From Demequina gelatinilytica (GTDB lineage Bacteria; Actinomycetota; Actinomycetes; Actinomycetales; Demequinaceae), in the NCBI RefSeq assembly GCF_000971115.1, contig NZ_BBLV01000004.1, forward strand, positions 1 through 64,000: a stretch of DNA of 64,000 nt, read 5' to 3'. The notes below the pieces were generated by a model, which was not told the DNA's origin, searched no databases, and saw nothing but the letters and a program-made list of their open reading frames with translations. The position numbers and the translations under genes were made by a program. Every line of letters starts with the position of its first letter. Within the stretch, counting starts at the first letter, position 1. Below, one piece after another: positions 18,477 through 27,514 of the stretch.

Positions 18477-18539
18477 ATGACGAGCACTGCCGCTCAGCCC
18501 GACTGGGAAGTCACCCGCCACGACCCCGGAGAGGCATGA
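18477..18539 (+). CDS. Putative 20-residue leader peptide coupled to the desaturase
   Basis: ATG at 18477 opens a 20-codon frame (MTSTAAQPDWEVTRHDPGEA) whose stop overlaps the desaturase ATG as ATGA. The presumed promoter leaves almost no untranslated leader, so ribosomes could start here and hand over at the overlap. It contains a single tryptophan and no run of regulatory codons. It may be a coupling device rather than a functional peptide; it could also be chance. Confidence 0.4.
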   Translation: MTSTAAQPDWEVTRHDPGEA

Positions 18540-19609
18540 TCCCCGCGCAGCCCCCCGCATCGTCCCTGCCCGTCAACCACGTCACCCGCCGCTTCGCGGC
18601 GCTGTCGGCGACCATCCGCGAGACCGGCCTCCTCGAGCGCGCCTACGGCTTCTACGCCGTCTACGGCGCGGTGCTCGCGCTGGCGCTCGGCGGCGTCGTC
18701 ACGGGCGTGATCCTCCTCGGGGACTCGTGGTTCCAGCTGCTCATGGCGGCCGCGCTCGCCATCGTGCTCACGCAGCTCGCCTTCCTGGGGCATGAGGCGT
18801 CGCACCGGACCGTCCTCGCGTCGGGACCCGCGAACGACCGTCTGGGTCGCTTCCTCAGCACGTTGATGGTCGGCATCAGCCACCAGTGGTGGATGCACAA
18901 GCACACGCGCCACCACGGCAACCCCAACCGCGTGGGCAAGGACCCCGACATCGACATGGACACCATCGCGTTCCAGGAGGAGGACGCCGCGAACGCCCGC
19001 GGGTTCCTGCGGTGGATCAATGCGCGGCAGGGCTGGCTGTTCTTCCCGCTCCTCACGCTCGAGGGCATCAACCTCCACTACCAGTCGATCCGCTCGCTGG
19101 TGACCTCTGGGACGCGACGCCAGCGCTGGCAGGAGATCCCCGCGATCGTGGCGCACTTCGCGCTCTACCTGATCCCGCTGTTCTGGTTCCTGCCGCTCGG
19201 CATGGCGTTCGCGTTCCTCGGCGTGCAGATGGCCGTGTTCGGCGTCTACATGGGCGCCTCGTTCGCGCCGAACCACAAGGGCATGATGATCGTCCCTGCG
19301 GACATGAAGATGGACTTCCTGTCCAAGCAGGTGCTCACCAGCCGCAACATCCGGGGCGGCTGGGCGATGTCCATCCTCATGGGCGGGCTCAACTTCCAGA
19401 TCGAGCACCACCTGTTCCCCTCGATGGCGCGTCCGCACCTGGGACGCGCCCGGGAGATCGTCCGCGAGCACTGCGCGAACGTCGGTGTGCCCTACACGGA
19501 GACCACGCTGCTGCAGTCCTACGCGATCGTGGTGCAGTACCTCAACCGCGTCGGGCTGGCCGCGCGCGACCCGTTCGACTGCCCCGAGCGCGTCGCGATG
19601 GGGCGCTAG
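18536..19609 (+). CDS. Membrane fatty acid desaturase (delta-9/acyl-lipid type)
   Basis: A 357-residue di-iron integral membrane desaturase that inserts a double bond into acyl chains. All three histidine boxes are present: HEASH (about residue 85), HKHTRHH (about 121), and QIEHHLFP (about 288), with four hydrophobic segments arranged in pairs. Electron donors (ferredoxin or a DesB-like reductase) are not in the window. It may adjust membrane fluidity. The ATG at 18536 overlaps a possible leader frame. It converges on the FNT channel gene with one base between. Confidence 0.93.
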   Translation: MIPAQPPASSLPVNHVTRRFAALSATIRETGLLERAYGFYAVYGAVLALALGGVVTGVILLGDSWFQLLMAAALAIVLTQLAFLGHEASHRTVLASGPANDRLGRFLSTLMVGISHQWWMHKHTRHHGNPNRVGKDPDIDMDTIAFQEEDAANARGFLRWINARQGWLFFPLLTLEGINLHYQSIRSLVTSGTRRQRWQEIPAIVAHFALYLIPLFWFLPLGMAFAFLGVQMAVFGVYMGASFAPNHKGMMIVPADMKMDFLSKQVLTSRNIRGGWAMSILMGGLNFQIEHHLFPSMARPHLGRAREIVREHCANVGVPYTETTLLQSYAIVVQYLNRVGLAARDPFDCPERVAMGR

Positions 19610-19610
19610 C

Positions 19611-20456
19611 TCAGCGGGCCGTCGCGTCCTCGAGGACGGCCTGGGCCTCTTCGACCGGATCCTGCGCCACCGCATCGTCCGCGTCCGGACGCGCCTTTCC
19701 TGCGACGAAGGCGTAGGCGAGACCGATCACCACGGCGCCGCCGACGAGGTTGCCCAGGCCCACGCACACCATGTTGGTGCCGAAGTCCGCCCAGGTGACG
19801 TCGCCGCCGCTGATGAGGCCGATGCCGAACGTGGTCATGTTCGCGACCACGTGCTCGAAGCCCGACGCGATGAAGGCGAGCACGGCCCAGAAGATGATGA
19901 CGGCCTTGGCGACCTCGTTCTTGAGACGGGCCGCGGCCCAGATGGCGACGCACACGAGGACGTTGCACATGACGCCGCGCCAGAACAGCTCCGCGGGGGT
20001 GTGCGAGATCTTGCCCGCGAGGGTGTCGGCGGCGAACTCGCCTGCCGCGCCGTGACCCAGCACGCCGGTCTGGATCATCACCCACGCGAAGGCGAAGGCG
20101 CCGATCATGTTGGAGAAGAAGATCGCGAGGAGCACACCCGCGGCCTGGAACCAGGAGATGGTGCGGCGGATCGCACCGAGCGGGAGGATCATCATCGCGC
20201 TGGTCGCGAGCTCCGAGCCGGCGAAGACCACGATGGTGAGCGCGGCGGCGAACACGCTGCCCGCGACGAGCTTCTCCATCGGGTCGCCCGCGACGTGGAA
20301 CGGCCCCGCGGCCGACCACATGAGGACGTCGCCGACGCCGATCCACATGCCGGCGAGCATCGCCGAGACGAGGAGGCGCAGCGGGGTGCGCGAGAGCTTC
20401 ACCTTGGCCACGGCGGCCTTGGCATGGACGTCGACTGTTTCGGGGAGGGTCAGCAC
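19611..20456 (-). CDS. Formate/nitrite transporter (FNT) family channel
   Basis: A 281-residue pentameric channel protein with six membrane helices and the FNT motifs: AGMWIGVGDVLMW, FAGSELATSAMM, the NVLVCVAIW stretch, and FIASGFEHVVANM with the central histidine. It passes formate, nitrite, lactate or hydrosulfide depending on subtype; with adhE in the same window formate or acetate export in fermentation is plausible. The start is GTG at 20456, directly beside a repeat. Its stop nearly touches that of the convergent desaturase. Confidence 0.9.
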   Translation of the reverse strand: MLTLPETVDVHAKAAVAKVKLSRTPLRLLVSAMLAGMWIGVGDVLMWSAAGPFHVAGDPMEKLVAGSVFAAALTIVVFAGSELATSAMMILPLGAIRRTISWFQAAGVLLAIFFSNMIGAFAFAWVMIQTGVLGHGAAGEFAADTLAGKISHTPAELFWRGVMCNVLVCVAIWAAARLKNEVAKAVIIFWAVLAFIASGFEHVVANMTTFGIGLISGGDVTWADFGTNMVCVGLGNLVGGAVVIGLAYAFVAGKARPDADDAVAQDPVEEAQAVLEDATAR

Positions 20457-20480
20457 GTATCGAAGGTAAGGGGCGATACG
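20456..20480. promoter_or_regulatory. Inverted repeat at the FNT gene start
   Basis: CGTATCG (20456-20462) and CGATACG (20474-20480), 11 bases apart, right at the FNT start. A possible operator; no assigned regulator. Confidence 0.35.
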
Positions 20481-20510
20481 GCGTGCGAGCAGGTACGGAG
20501 GTCCCGAGGC

Positions 20511-21494
20511 TCAGCCGCTCGCGGTGCCGATGAGGACCGCGGTGTACGCGATCCACGCCGCCAGGAGCGCGCCACCCTCGAGGCGGTTGATGCGTCCGTC
20601 CGCTCGGGGCCGGAAGCCCATGACGAGCAGCGCGAGCGTGAAGGCGAGGAGCACCGGGAGGTCCCGCGTCAGCGCCTGGGGCTCGACCGCCGAGGGTGCG
20701 ATGAGCCCCGCGAGCCCCACCACCGCGAGCGTGTTGAACAGGTTCGAGCCGATGACGTTGCCCAGCACCAGGTCCGTCTCACGCCGGCGCGCGGAGACGA
20801 CGGCCGCCGCCAGCTCCGGCGCCGAGGTGCCGATGGCGACCACGGTGAGGCCGATCACGAGGTCCGACCATCCGAGCCGCTCCGCGATGCCCACCGCTCC
20901 CCACACGAGGACGCGGGAGGCCGCGACCAGCAGCACGATGCCGCCGATGGTCCACGCCCACGCGGCGCGATAGGACATCCCGACCGCGATCTCGCGGGTC
21001 TCGACCGCGACGGCGAGCTCGTCCTCCTGCTGGCCCTGCGCGGGACGTCGGGTGCCCGTGCGGACCGCCCAGACCAGCTGCGCCCCGAGGGCGGCGACCA
21101 GGATCCCGGCGTCGGCACGGGAGATGCTCCCGTCGAGCAGGACGAGTCCGAGCAGCAGCGTCGCCGCCAGCAGCAGGGGCAGCTCGCGGCGGAGCACGCC
21201 GCGGTGGACCAGGACGGGCACGATGATCGCGGTGATGCCGAGGATGAGCCCGATGTTGGCGATGTTCGAGCCGAGGGCGTTGCCGAGCGCGATCTCGGGA
21301 TCGCCGCCCGCGGCCGCGAAGGCGGACACCACGAGCTCGGGGGCGGACGTCCCGAAGCCGACCACCACCATGCCGATGAGCAGCGGCGCCATGCCCAGGT
21401 GCGCCGCGACGGACGAGGCGCCGGAGACGAAGCGGTCGGCGCTCCACGCGAGCGCGGCGAGGCCTGCCAGGGTCGCGAGGATCGCCAGCGTCAT
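20511..21494 (-). CDS. Calcium/sodium antiporter, YrbG family
   Basis: A 327-residue CaCA-superfamily exchanger with about ten helices in two inverted halves. The two alpha repeats are GFGTSAPELVVSAFAAAGG plus GNALGSNIANIGLILG, and AIGTSAPELAAAVVSARR plus GNVIGSNLFNTLAVVG; the acidic residues in the SAPEL motifs bind calcium. Start ATG at 21494. It lies 54 bases upstream-side of the FNT gene on the same strand and might be cotranscribed with it. Confidence 0.93.
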   Translation of the reverse strand: MTLAILATLAGLAALAWSADRFVSGASSVAAHLGMAPLLIGMVVVGFGTSAPELVVSAFAAAGGDPEIALGNALGSNIANIGLILGITAIIVPVLVHRGVLRRELPLLLAATLLLGLVLLDGSISRADAGILVAALGAQLVWAVRTGTRRPAQGQQEDELAVAVETREIAVGMSYRAAWAWTIGGIVLLVAASRVLVWGAVGIAERLGWSDLVIGLTVVAIGTSAPELAAAVVSARRRETDLVLGNVIGSNLFNTLAVVGLAGLIAPSAVEPQALTRDLPVLLAFTLALLVMGFRPRADGRINRLEGGALLAAWIAYTAVLIGTASG

Positions 21495-21530
21495 GGCCCG
21501 AGCCTAGTGACGCCTCTCGCGAGCCCGCTG

Positions 21531-21579
21531 GCGGGACATGAGGGTCGTATCCGGGCCGGATCCGGCACCCATGTCCCGC
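21531..21579. terminator. Hairpin downstream of ssrA
   Basis: GCGGGACATG (21531-21540) pairs perfectly with CATGTCCCGC (21570-21579), with GG/CC pairing inside. A second, distal stem in the gap between ssrA and the antiporter gene. Confidence 0.5.
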
Positions 21580-21639
21580 GGGGAAGCACGGACGCGGCGG
21601 GCGGGCGCGGCGGGCGGGCGCCCGGCGCCGGGCATGCGA

Positions 21640-21672
21640 AGGCCCCCGCACGCCGGTGGGCGTCGGGGGCCT
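21640..21672 (-). terminator. ssrA terminator
   Basis: AGGCCCCCG-CA-CGCC and GGCG-T-CGGGGGCCT form a stem with a 4-base loop, ten bases after the end of tmRNA. Confidence 0.75.
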
Positions 21673-21681
21673 CGCGAGAGG

Positions 21682-22046
21682 TGGAGATGCCGGGAATCGA
21701 ACCCGGGTCCGCATGTCCAAACCGAAGTCTTCTCCGGGCGCAGCCTGAAGAAGGTTTTCTCAGCCCCTCACCCACCATCAGGCAGGTGGTGAGCGGGCTC
21801 AGTCATCTAAGAGTCCCGCAGCCCCCGATGACGCAGGGCTGAAGCAAGTTCCCTAGTCGACGCCAGGATCCAGGTCGGGAACACCCCTGGGCTGACGGAC
21901 TTCATGGCGCTCGCTTAGGCAGCGAGGGCGAAGTCGGTGCGCTTGGAATCGGCACCTATAGGTTGCAGAGGTCGTTTACGAGATAACTCTGCGTTCTCGG
22001 CCCGCTTCCCTCCGGAAGTAAACACACGTCGAAACCGATCATCCCC
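21682..22046 (-). ncRNA. ssrA: Transfer-messenger RNA (tmRNA)
   Basis: The minus strand begins GGGGATGATCGGTTTCGAC, the conserved tmRNA 5' end, and ends with a tRNA-like T-arm (CCGGG-TTCGATT-CCCGG) and acceptor CATCTCC paired with GGGGATG; CCA is not encoded. The tag frame at 21956-21915 encodes GADSKRTDFALAA and then TAA, a typical actinobacterial degradation tag ending ALAA. With SmpB (27515-27988) it rescues stalled ribosomes. About 365 bases. Confidence 0.95.
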
Positions 22047-22052
22047 TGTGCA

Positions 22053-22082
22053 GTTATGACACCAGTCTACCGGGACGACCGA
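22053..22082 (-). promoter_or_regulatory. Possible ssrA promoter
   Basis: On the minus strand, CATAAC at 22058-22053 lies six bases before the tmRNA start and is a fair -10; the -35 region (TCGGTC at 22082-22077) is weak. Confidence 0.35.
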
Positions 22083-22122
22083 CAGCGCCCAAGCACGCCT
22101 CCATGGCCCGCCCGGGAGGCGC

Positions 22123-22683
22123 TCAGGCGCCCTCGCCGAGCACCGGCAGGCCGAGCACGATGCTCCAGATCCAGCCCGCGGCCTCGGCGGCCGGAGGCCG
22201 GTCCTCGGTGACCAGCCACTCCCCCACGACCCCGAGCACGAGCCCCGTGAGCCCCGCCGCCACCACGTCGACCGGCAGCTGCTTGCGCGACACCTCCTCG
22301 ACGTCGGGCGCGAGGTCGACGATCGCCTCGCGGCTGCGGCTGCGGAGCCGCGTCAGCACCGCGCCGTAGCCGGGCTCGGTGAACACCCGCCGGTACAGGT
22401 CCGCATGCGCCTCGACATGCTCGAGGAACCGCACGAGCGGCTCGGGCGGCGCGGCGCCGAGGACCAGCCCGGTCATCCCGGCCCCGGCCTCCTCGGCGAC
22501 GGCGTCGAGCGCATCGGCGAGCAGCGTCTCCTTGTCGGAGTAGTGCTGGTAGAAGGTCGACCGGTTGACGCCGGCGGCGGCCACGATGTCGCTCACCGAG
22601 ACGTCGTCGAGCCCCCGCTCGCTCGCGAGCGCGACGAGAGCCTCCTGCAGGCGTCTCCGGGTCCTCACGATGCGCGCATCCAC
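22123..22683 (-). CDS. TetR family regulator divergent from an MMPL pump
   Basis: A 186-residue repressor with helix-turn-helix VSVSDIVAAAGVNRSTFYQHYSDKETLL near residue 28-55, the subgroup with a C-terminal TetR_C domain. Start is the GTG at 22683. It is divergently transcribed from the MMPL efflux gene, with 187 bases between, the usual arrangement for a local repressor that is released by a pump substrate. The shared region holds a long imperfect inverted repeat. Confidence 0.88.
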   Translation of the reverse strand: MDARIVRTRRRLQEALVALASERGLDDVSVSDIVAAAGVNRSTFYQHYSDKETLLADALDAVAEEAGAGMTGLVLGAAPPEPLVRFLEHVEAHADLYRRVFTEPGYGAVLTRLRSRSREAIVDLAPDVEEVSRKQLPVDVVAAGLTGLVLGVVGEWLVTEDRPPAAEAAGWIWSIVLGLPVLGEGA

Positions 22684-22702
22684 GGGGAGATTGTGGCACC
22701 GC

Positions 22703-22766
22703 CTCCGACGGTTCACCAACCGATAACCAACACTTGTCGTGAAACTCGTCGGAGTTGTCCTAGACT
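22703..22766. promoter_or_regulatory. Control region of the TetR/MMPL pair
   Basis: CTCCGACG-GTTCAC (22703-22716) and GTGAAAC-TCGTCGGAG (22739-22754) form an imperfect inverted repeat. A TAGACT box at 22761-22766 is a likely -10 for the MMPL gene. ACCAAC is directly repeated (about 22714 and 22725). Confidence 0.45.
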
Positions 22767-22870
22767 TCCCTGAGACGTGCCACCCGGCCCGGGCTCCGCC
22801 CGCGCGGCCGGGCATCACGCCAGGGCATCGTCGCCACCCTCCCCGGATCACCCCTGAGAAAGGTTCCCCT

Positions 22871-25483
22871 GTGGCCCACCTCCTGTACCGCATCGGCCGC
22901 GCGTCGGCGATGCGGCCGCTCATCGCGATCGTCGCGTGGCTGCTGGCGCTCGGCGTCGCCGGCGGCAGCTTCGTCGCCTTCGGCGGCACCCTCACCGACA
23001 GCTTCTCCATCCCCGGGCTCGAGACCGAGAAGGTCACGGACCAGCTGGTGGAGGAGATCCCCGAGCTCGCGGGCGGATCCTCGCGCGCGGTCTTCCAGAC
23101 CGAGAGCGGCGAGCCGTTCACCGACGAGCAGAAGCAGCAGGTCAGCGACGCGCTCGCCGCAGCGCAGGACGTCGACGCCGTCACCGGCGTGATCGATCCG
23201 TTCGCCACGCAGGCGCAGATCGAGGAGCAGCAGGCGCAGCTCGCGGACGCGCCGCAGCAGATCGAGGACGCGCGCGCCCAGCTCGACGCCGGCCAGGAGC
23301 AGCTCGACGCGGGCCAGGCCCAGCTCGACGACGCCCTCGCGCAGCTCGAGGAGGGCCAGGCACAGCTCGACGCGGGCCAGGCCCAGCTCGACGAGGCGAT
23401 CCAGCAGGCGAAGGACGCCGGCACCTACGAGTTCGCGGTCGCCGAGTTCGAGGCGCAGCAGGCGCAGATCGACGCGCAGCAGGAGCAGCTCGACGCGGGC
23501 CTCGCGCAGATCGAGGAGCAGCAGACGCAGCTCGACGACAGCCAGGCGCAGATCGACGACGGCCGCGCGGAGCTCGAGGCCCAGGAGGCGCAGCTCGCCC
23601 TCGGCGCCCAGCTCGCGGACGCCGCGTCGGGCATCCGCTCGGTGTCGGAGGACGGCACCACCGCGCTCGGCATCATCCAGTTCGACACCAACGTGTACGA
23701 GGTGGTCCAGGAGGACAAGGACGCGGTCATCGCCGACGTCCGCGCCGCCACCCCCGACGGCATCACCGTGAACTTCTCCGCGGACATCGCGACCTCGGTC
23801 GAGGGCGTCATGGGCGCCGGCGAGATCATCGGCGTGGCGCTCGCCTTCGTGGTCCTCATGGTGATGATGCGAGCGATCTGGCCCGCGCTCATGCCCATCC
23901 TCACGTCGGTGCTCGGCGTCGGCGTGGGCGTCGCCACCACGCTCGCCTTCTCCGGCGTGGTCGAGATGTCCTCCGTGACCCCCGTGCTCGGCGTCATGCT
24001 CGCTCTCGCCGTGGGCATCGACTACTCGCTGTTCATCGCCAACCGCCACCGCGAGCAGTACAAGCGCGGCATGGACCTGCACGAGTCCGTCGGCCTCGCG
24101 AACGGCACGTCCGGCAACGCGGTGGTGTTCGCGGGCTCGACGGTCATCGTCGCGCTGCTCGCCCTCAACATCACCGGGATCCCCTTCCTCGGCATCATGG
24201 GCACCGTCGGCGCGTTCGGCGTCGGCATCGCGGTGCTGGTGTCCGTGACGCTCACGCCCGCCGTGCTGGGCCTCATCGGCCACCGCGTGCTCAGCAAGAA
24301 GGCCCGCGCGTCCCGCGGTGCCGCCGAGCACGCCGAGGCACCCGTCGCGCCGATGCGCACCGGTGCTGCGCTGCTGCGCTTCGCGGCGGCCGTGGTCGGC
24401 CTGCTCATCCTCGCGATCCCCGCGATGTCGATGCGCCTGGGCCTGCCCGACGGCACGCAGGAGCCCGAGGACTCGACCCAGTACATCGCCTACAAGACCG
24501 TCGACCAGAAGTTCGGCGAGGGCGTCAACGGCACCCTGCTGGTGACCGCCGACCTGCCCGAGGCGGTCTCCGACGACGAGCTCCTGGCGGCCCAGGTCGA
24601 CATCGCGAACGTCCTCATGGACAACCCCGACGTCGCAGCCGTCGCGCCGGCCGGCGCCTCCGAGGACAACGGCTTCCTCGCCTTCCAGGTCATCCCCCAG
24701 GAGGGCCCGGGCAGCGAGTCGACCGTGCAGCTGGTCGAGGACCTCCGCGAGCTCTCGCCGCTCGAGGACGGCACCGTCATCGGCGTCGCCGGCGAGGCCT
24801 CCGGCAACATCGACGTCTCGCAGAAGCTGGACGACGCGCTGCCGCTCTACCTCGCGATCGTGGTCGGGCTGTCGATCGTCATCCTCATCATCGTGTTCCG
24901 CTCGCTGATCGTGCCGCTCATCGCGACGCTCGGCTTCGTGCTGTCGCTTTTCGCGGCCTTCGGCATGGTGACCGCGGTGTTCCAGTGGGGCTGGCTCAGC
25001 TCGATCTTCGGCGTCCACGACCCGGGCCCGATCCTGAGCTTCCTGCCGATCATCCTCACCGGCATCCTGTTCGGCCTGGCGATGGACTACCAGCTGTTCC
25101 TCACCACGGGCATGCGTGAGGCGTACGTCCACGGCCTCGACGCGCGCCGCTCGGTGGTCGCGGGTCTGCGCCACGGGCGCGCCGTGGTGACCGCCGCCGC
25201 GATCATCATGATCTCCGTGTTCGGCGGCTTCGTGTTCTCGCACATCGCGATGATCCGGCCCATGGGCTTCGGGCTCGCGATGGGCGTCCTGTTCGACGCC
25301 TTCGTGGTCCGCATGGTCATCGTGCCGTCGCTCATGCACCTCGTGGGCGAGAAGGCGTGGTGGCTGCCGCGCTGGCTCGACAAGATCCTCCCCAACGTGG
25401 ACGTGGAGGGCGCGGCGCTCGAGCGCGAGCACCCCGTGCCCCACACCGAGGAGCCCGACGAGGAGCAGCCGGCCACGGCCTGA
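22871..25483 (+). CDS. MMPL/RND family efflux protein with a heptad coiled-coil insert
   Basis: An 870-residue membrane transporter. After one N-terminal helix (about residues 15-38) comes an external domain that contains, at about residues 116-245, a glutamine/aspartate-rich coiled coil built from exact seven-residue units such as QLDAGQA. Then follow two blocks of membrane helices typical of MMPL proteins, with the MLALAVGIDYSLFIANRHREQ and GILFGLAMDYQLFLTTGMREAY motifs (proton-relay aspartates). The coiled-coil insert recalls YhgE/Pip-type and ActII-3-like pumps and could reach across the cell wall layer. Start GTG at 22871 after AGAAAGG. Controlled presumably by the divergent TetR. Confidence 0.9.
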   Translation: MAHLLYRIGRASAMRPLIAIVAWLLALGVAGGSFVAFGGTLTDSFSIPGLETEKVTDQLVEEIPELAGGSSRAVFQTESGEPFTDEQKQQVSDALAAAQDVDAVTGVIDPFATQAQIEEQQAQLADAPQQIEDARAQLDAGQEQLDAGQAQLDDALAQLEEGQAQLDAGQAQLDEAIQQAKDAGTYEFAVAEFEAQQAQIDAQQEQLDAGLAQIEEQQTQLDDSQAQIDDGRAELEAQEAQLALGAQLADAASGIRSVSEDGTTALGIIQFDTNVYEVVQEDKDAVIADVRAATPDGITVNFSADIATSVEGVMGAGEIIGVALAFVVLMVMMRAIWPALMPILTSVLGVGVGVATTLAFSGVVEMSSVTPVLGVMLALAVGIDYSLFIANRHREQYKRGMDLHESVGLANGTSGNAVVFAGSTVIVALLALNITGIPFLGIMGTVGAFGVGIAVLVSVTLTPAVLGLIGHRVLSKKARASRGAAEHAEAPVAPMRTGAALLRFAAAVVGLLILAIPAMSMRLGLPDGTQEPEDSTQYIAYKTVDQKFGEGVNGTLLVTADLPEAVSDDELLAAQVDIANVLMDNPDVAAVAPAGASEDNGFLAFQVIPQEGPGSESTVQLVEDLRELSPLEDGTVIGVAGEASGNIDVSQKLDDALPLYLAIVVGLSIVILIIVFRSLIVPLIATLGFVLSLFAAFGMVTAVFQWGWLSSIFGVHDPGPILSFLPIILTGILFGLAMDYQLFLTTGMREAYVHGLDARRSVVAGLRHGRAVVTAAAIIMISVFGGFVFSHIAMIRPMGFGLAMGVLFDAFVVRMVIVPSLMHLVGEKAWWLPRWLDKILPNVDVEGAALEREHPVPHTEEPDEEQPATA

Positions 25484-25497
25484 CCTCCATCACGCGG

Positions 25498-25533
25498 AGA
25501 GGCCCGCATCCCCGTACGGGGGTGCGGGCCTCT
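25498..25533 (+). terminator. Terminator of the MMPL gene
   Basis: AGAGGCCCGCA pairs with TGCGGGCCTCT and CCCC with GGGG around a 4-base loop, 15 bases after the stop. Confidence 0.8.
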
Positions 25534-25563
25534 TCGCGTTGGGCCTCCCGGCGGCGCGCCAGG

Positions 25564-25608
25564 AGGTGCTGGGTGCCCGATCCGGCCCGAGATGGGCACC
25601 GAGCACCT
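25564..25608 (-). terminator. Terminator of the DUF2207 gene
   Basis: AGGTGCT-G-GGTGCCC pairs with GGGCACC-G-AGCACCT, 15-base loop. The right arm closely resembles the one at 61243-61264. Confidence 0.7.
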
Positions 25609-25627
25609 CACAGCGTGCGCCGGCGGG

Positions 25628-27442
25628 TCACCAGCCTCCGCCGCCGCCTCCACCCCCGCCGCCGCCGGAGAAGCCGCCGCCACCCGAGAACCCCGATCCG
25701 CCCGATGAGCCCGGCGTGGGCGCGCTGATGGCCGCATCGGCGAGCGCGGTGAACTCGTTCATGCGGTGGCCGAAGCCCGCGGCGTGGGCCCAGAACAGCC
25801 CGTAGCCGAAGCCGTAGCCGCGGTACCAGGTCGGCTCGGCCAGACGCGCCCCCTGCGCCGCGAGCTGCTCGAACTTCTTGGTCCACACCTCGGCGTCGCC
25901 GAACGCGATCGCGTAGGGCAGGTACCTGCTGAACAGGTCGTGGCCCTCCTCGACGCGCAGCTGCGCCGCCTCGGCGGTGCGCAGGTAGAGCTCGAAGCCC
26001 TTGGTCTGCGCGAGGATCCGGCTGCCCTCGGGCGTCCGCGCGGGCGCGATCGCGAAGGTCGCGACCATGACGATGCCCACCACCACGAGCGCGAGCGGGA
26101 TCAACGCGAGCGAGGACACGTTCGCCAGCCCCACGGTCGCGAGCACGCCGGCGATGAGCACCGCTGCGCCCGTCCCTGCCCACGCGCCGCGCGCATGCGT
26201 GGGGTTCGACCGGAACCAGCCGTTGTTGGTGACGTTGCGGTAGAGCTGGGCCTGGACCTTCGCCATGTCCGCGTGGAACGTGGTCTTGAGGTCGTCGAGC
26301 GTGACCCGGTCGCGGCCGGTGAAGATCGCGTCGAAGAGCATCTGCTCGTACGGATGCAGCGCGTCGTCGGCATCGCGCTGCTTGACCAGCGTGTACTCGT
26401 CCTCAGCCGAGGCCTCGATCACCAGGTAGCCGCGGACAGCGAGATCCACCATCGTCGCGGTGACGTCCCGCACATCGGCCTTCTCGTCGATGAGGGTGCC
26501 CAGCTGTCCCGGGCGGAGGCCGTCCGGCGGCGCGAACGCGACCGCGACGGGAGCGCGCGTATCGCGCTTGCGCACCGCGGCGACCTCTCCCCCGGCGGGG
26601 CCGACGCCGGGCGTGAAGTCGGCGTACTCGAGGTCCGCGCCCGTGGTGCGGATCCTGCGCACCACCAGCGCGAGGCCGCCGAGCAGCAGCACCAGGAAGC
26701 CACCGACGGTCCAGGGCGTGATGCGGAAGGCATGCGCGAGGTCGCTGCTCTCCCGCAGCACCGGCTCCGTCGCGTACGTGCCCGCCGGGTAGGCCATGAC
26801 GACCGACATCGGCTCCCCGGGCTCGAGCGATGTCTGCGTGAAGGTCGCGCCGACACCGCCGAAGTCCACGCCGTCGCATGCGGTGGTGCCGCCGGCGGGT
26901 CCTGCGAAGCAGATCGCGTCGGTGACGTCGGCCTCGCCCGTCACGGTCACCTGGATGTCGGCGATGGGCGTCTCCCACCCGTCGCCGATCACGTTCCAGT
27001 AGAACTCGTCGCCCGCATCGGTGGAGTTCATGACGTCATGGACCGTGTAGGTGAGCACGTAGGTCTGCACGCCGGAGACGTCGCCCACGTTCTCGTCGCC
27101 CACGCGGACCACCAGCCAGTCGTCGCCCTCCTCGAGGTAGACCTTCGCGGGCGCGCCCGACGGCGACGCAGCGTCCACATCCGTGATGGCGTAGACGCGG
27201 TCGTAGTCCGGATCGTCGGTGGCCTGGCGGATCGGCAGGGTCCAGTACGGACCGTGACCGGGGTCGTTGCCGAAGTCGAAGTCGATCTCGACCGTGACGT
27301 CCGCGGACCCGTCGCCCTGAAGCGTGTAGGCCGCCTCCCACCTCTCGACGCTCCGGCCGCCGTCGGGCGCGTCGGCGTGCGCGGCGGCCGGCACCAACGC
27401 GGCTACCAGGGCTGACAGAACAGACAGGACGATGCGGACCAT
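25628..27442 (-). CDS. DUF2207 membrane protein with glycine-rich tail
   Basis: A 604-residue exported protein. Residues 1-24 form a signal peptide (ALVPAAAHA), residues 30-235 an extracellular beta-rich DUF2207 domain, one helix is near 240-262, a cytosolic region covers about 275-430, and two more helices are near 430-480. The C terminus is almost pure glycine/serine (GFSGGGGFSGGGGGGG), seen in many DUF2207 and TPM proteins. Function unknown; related proteins are thought to act at the envelope. It is monocistronic. Confidence 0.85.
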   Translation of the reverse strand: MVRIVLSVLSALVAALVPAAAHADAPDGGRSVERWEAAYTLQGDGSADVTVEIDFDFGNDPGHGPYWTLPIRQATDDPDYDRVYAITDVDAASPSGAPAKVYLEEGDDWLVVRVGDENVGDVSGVQTYVLTYTVHDVMNSTDAGDEFYWNVIGDGWETPIADIQVTVTGEADVTDAICFAGPAGGTTACDGVDFGGVGATFTQTSLEPGEPMSVVMAYPAGTYATEPVLRESSDLAHAFRITPWTVGGFLVLLLGGLALVVRRIRTTGADLEYADFTPGVGPAGGEVAAVRKRDTRAPVAVAFAPPDGLRPGQLGTLIDEKADVRDVTATMVDLAVRGYLVIEASAEDEYTLVKQRDADDALHPYEQMLFDAIFTGRDRVTLDDLKTTFHADMAKVQAQLYRNVTNNGWFRSNPTHARGAWAGTGAAVLIAGVLATVGLANVSSLALIPLALVVVGIVMVATFAIAPARTPEGSRILAQTKGFELYLRTAEAAQLRVEEGHDLFSRYLPYAIAFGDAEVWTKKFEQLAAQGARLAEPTWYRGYGFGYGLFWAHAAGFGHRMNEFTALADAAISAPTPGSSGGSGFSGGGGFSGGGGGGGGGGGW

Positions 27443-27514
27443 GGGTCCATCATGCCCACCCCGGCGCGCCCCGATGGACGCGACCCGCGCATCGTCCCGC
27501 CGCCGGCAGGTCGG

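Noticed and set aside
22760-25444. An 894-codon open frame opposite the MMPL gene
   Set aside because: Leucine/arginine/glycine shadow with no domain; the plus strand encodes a clear transporter.
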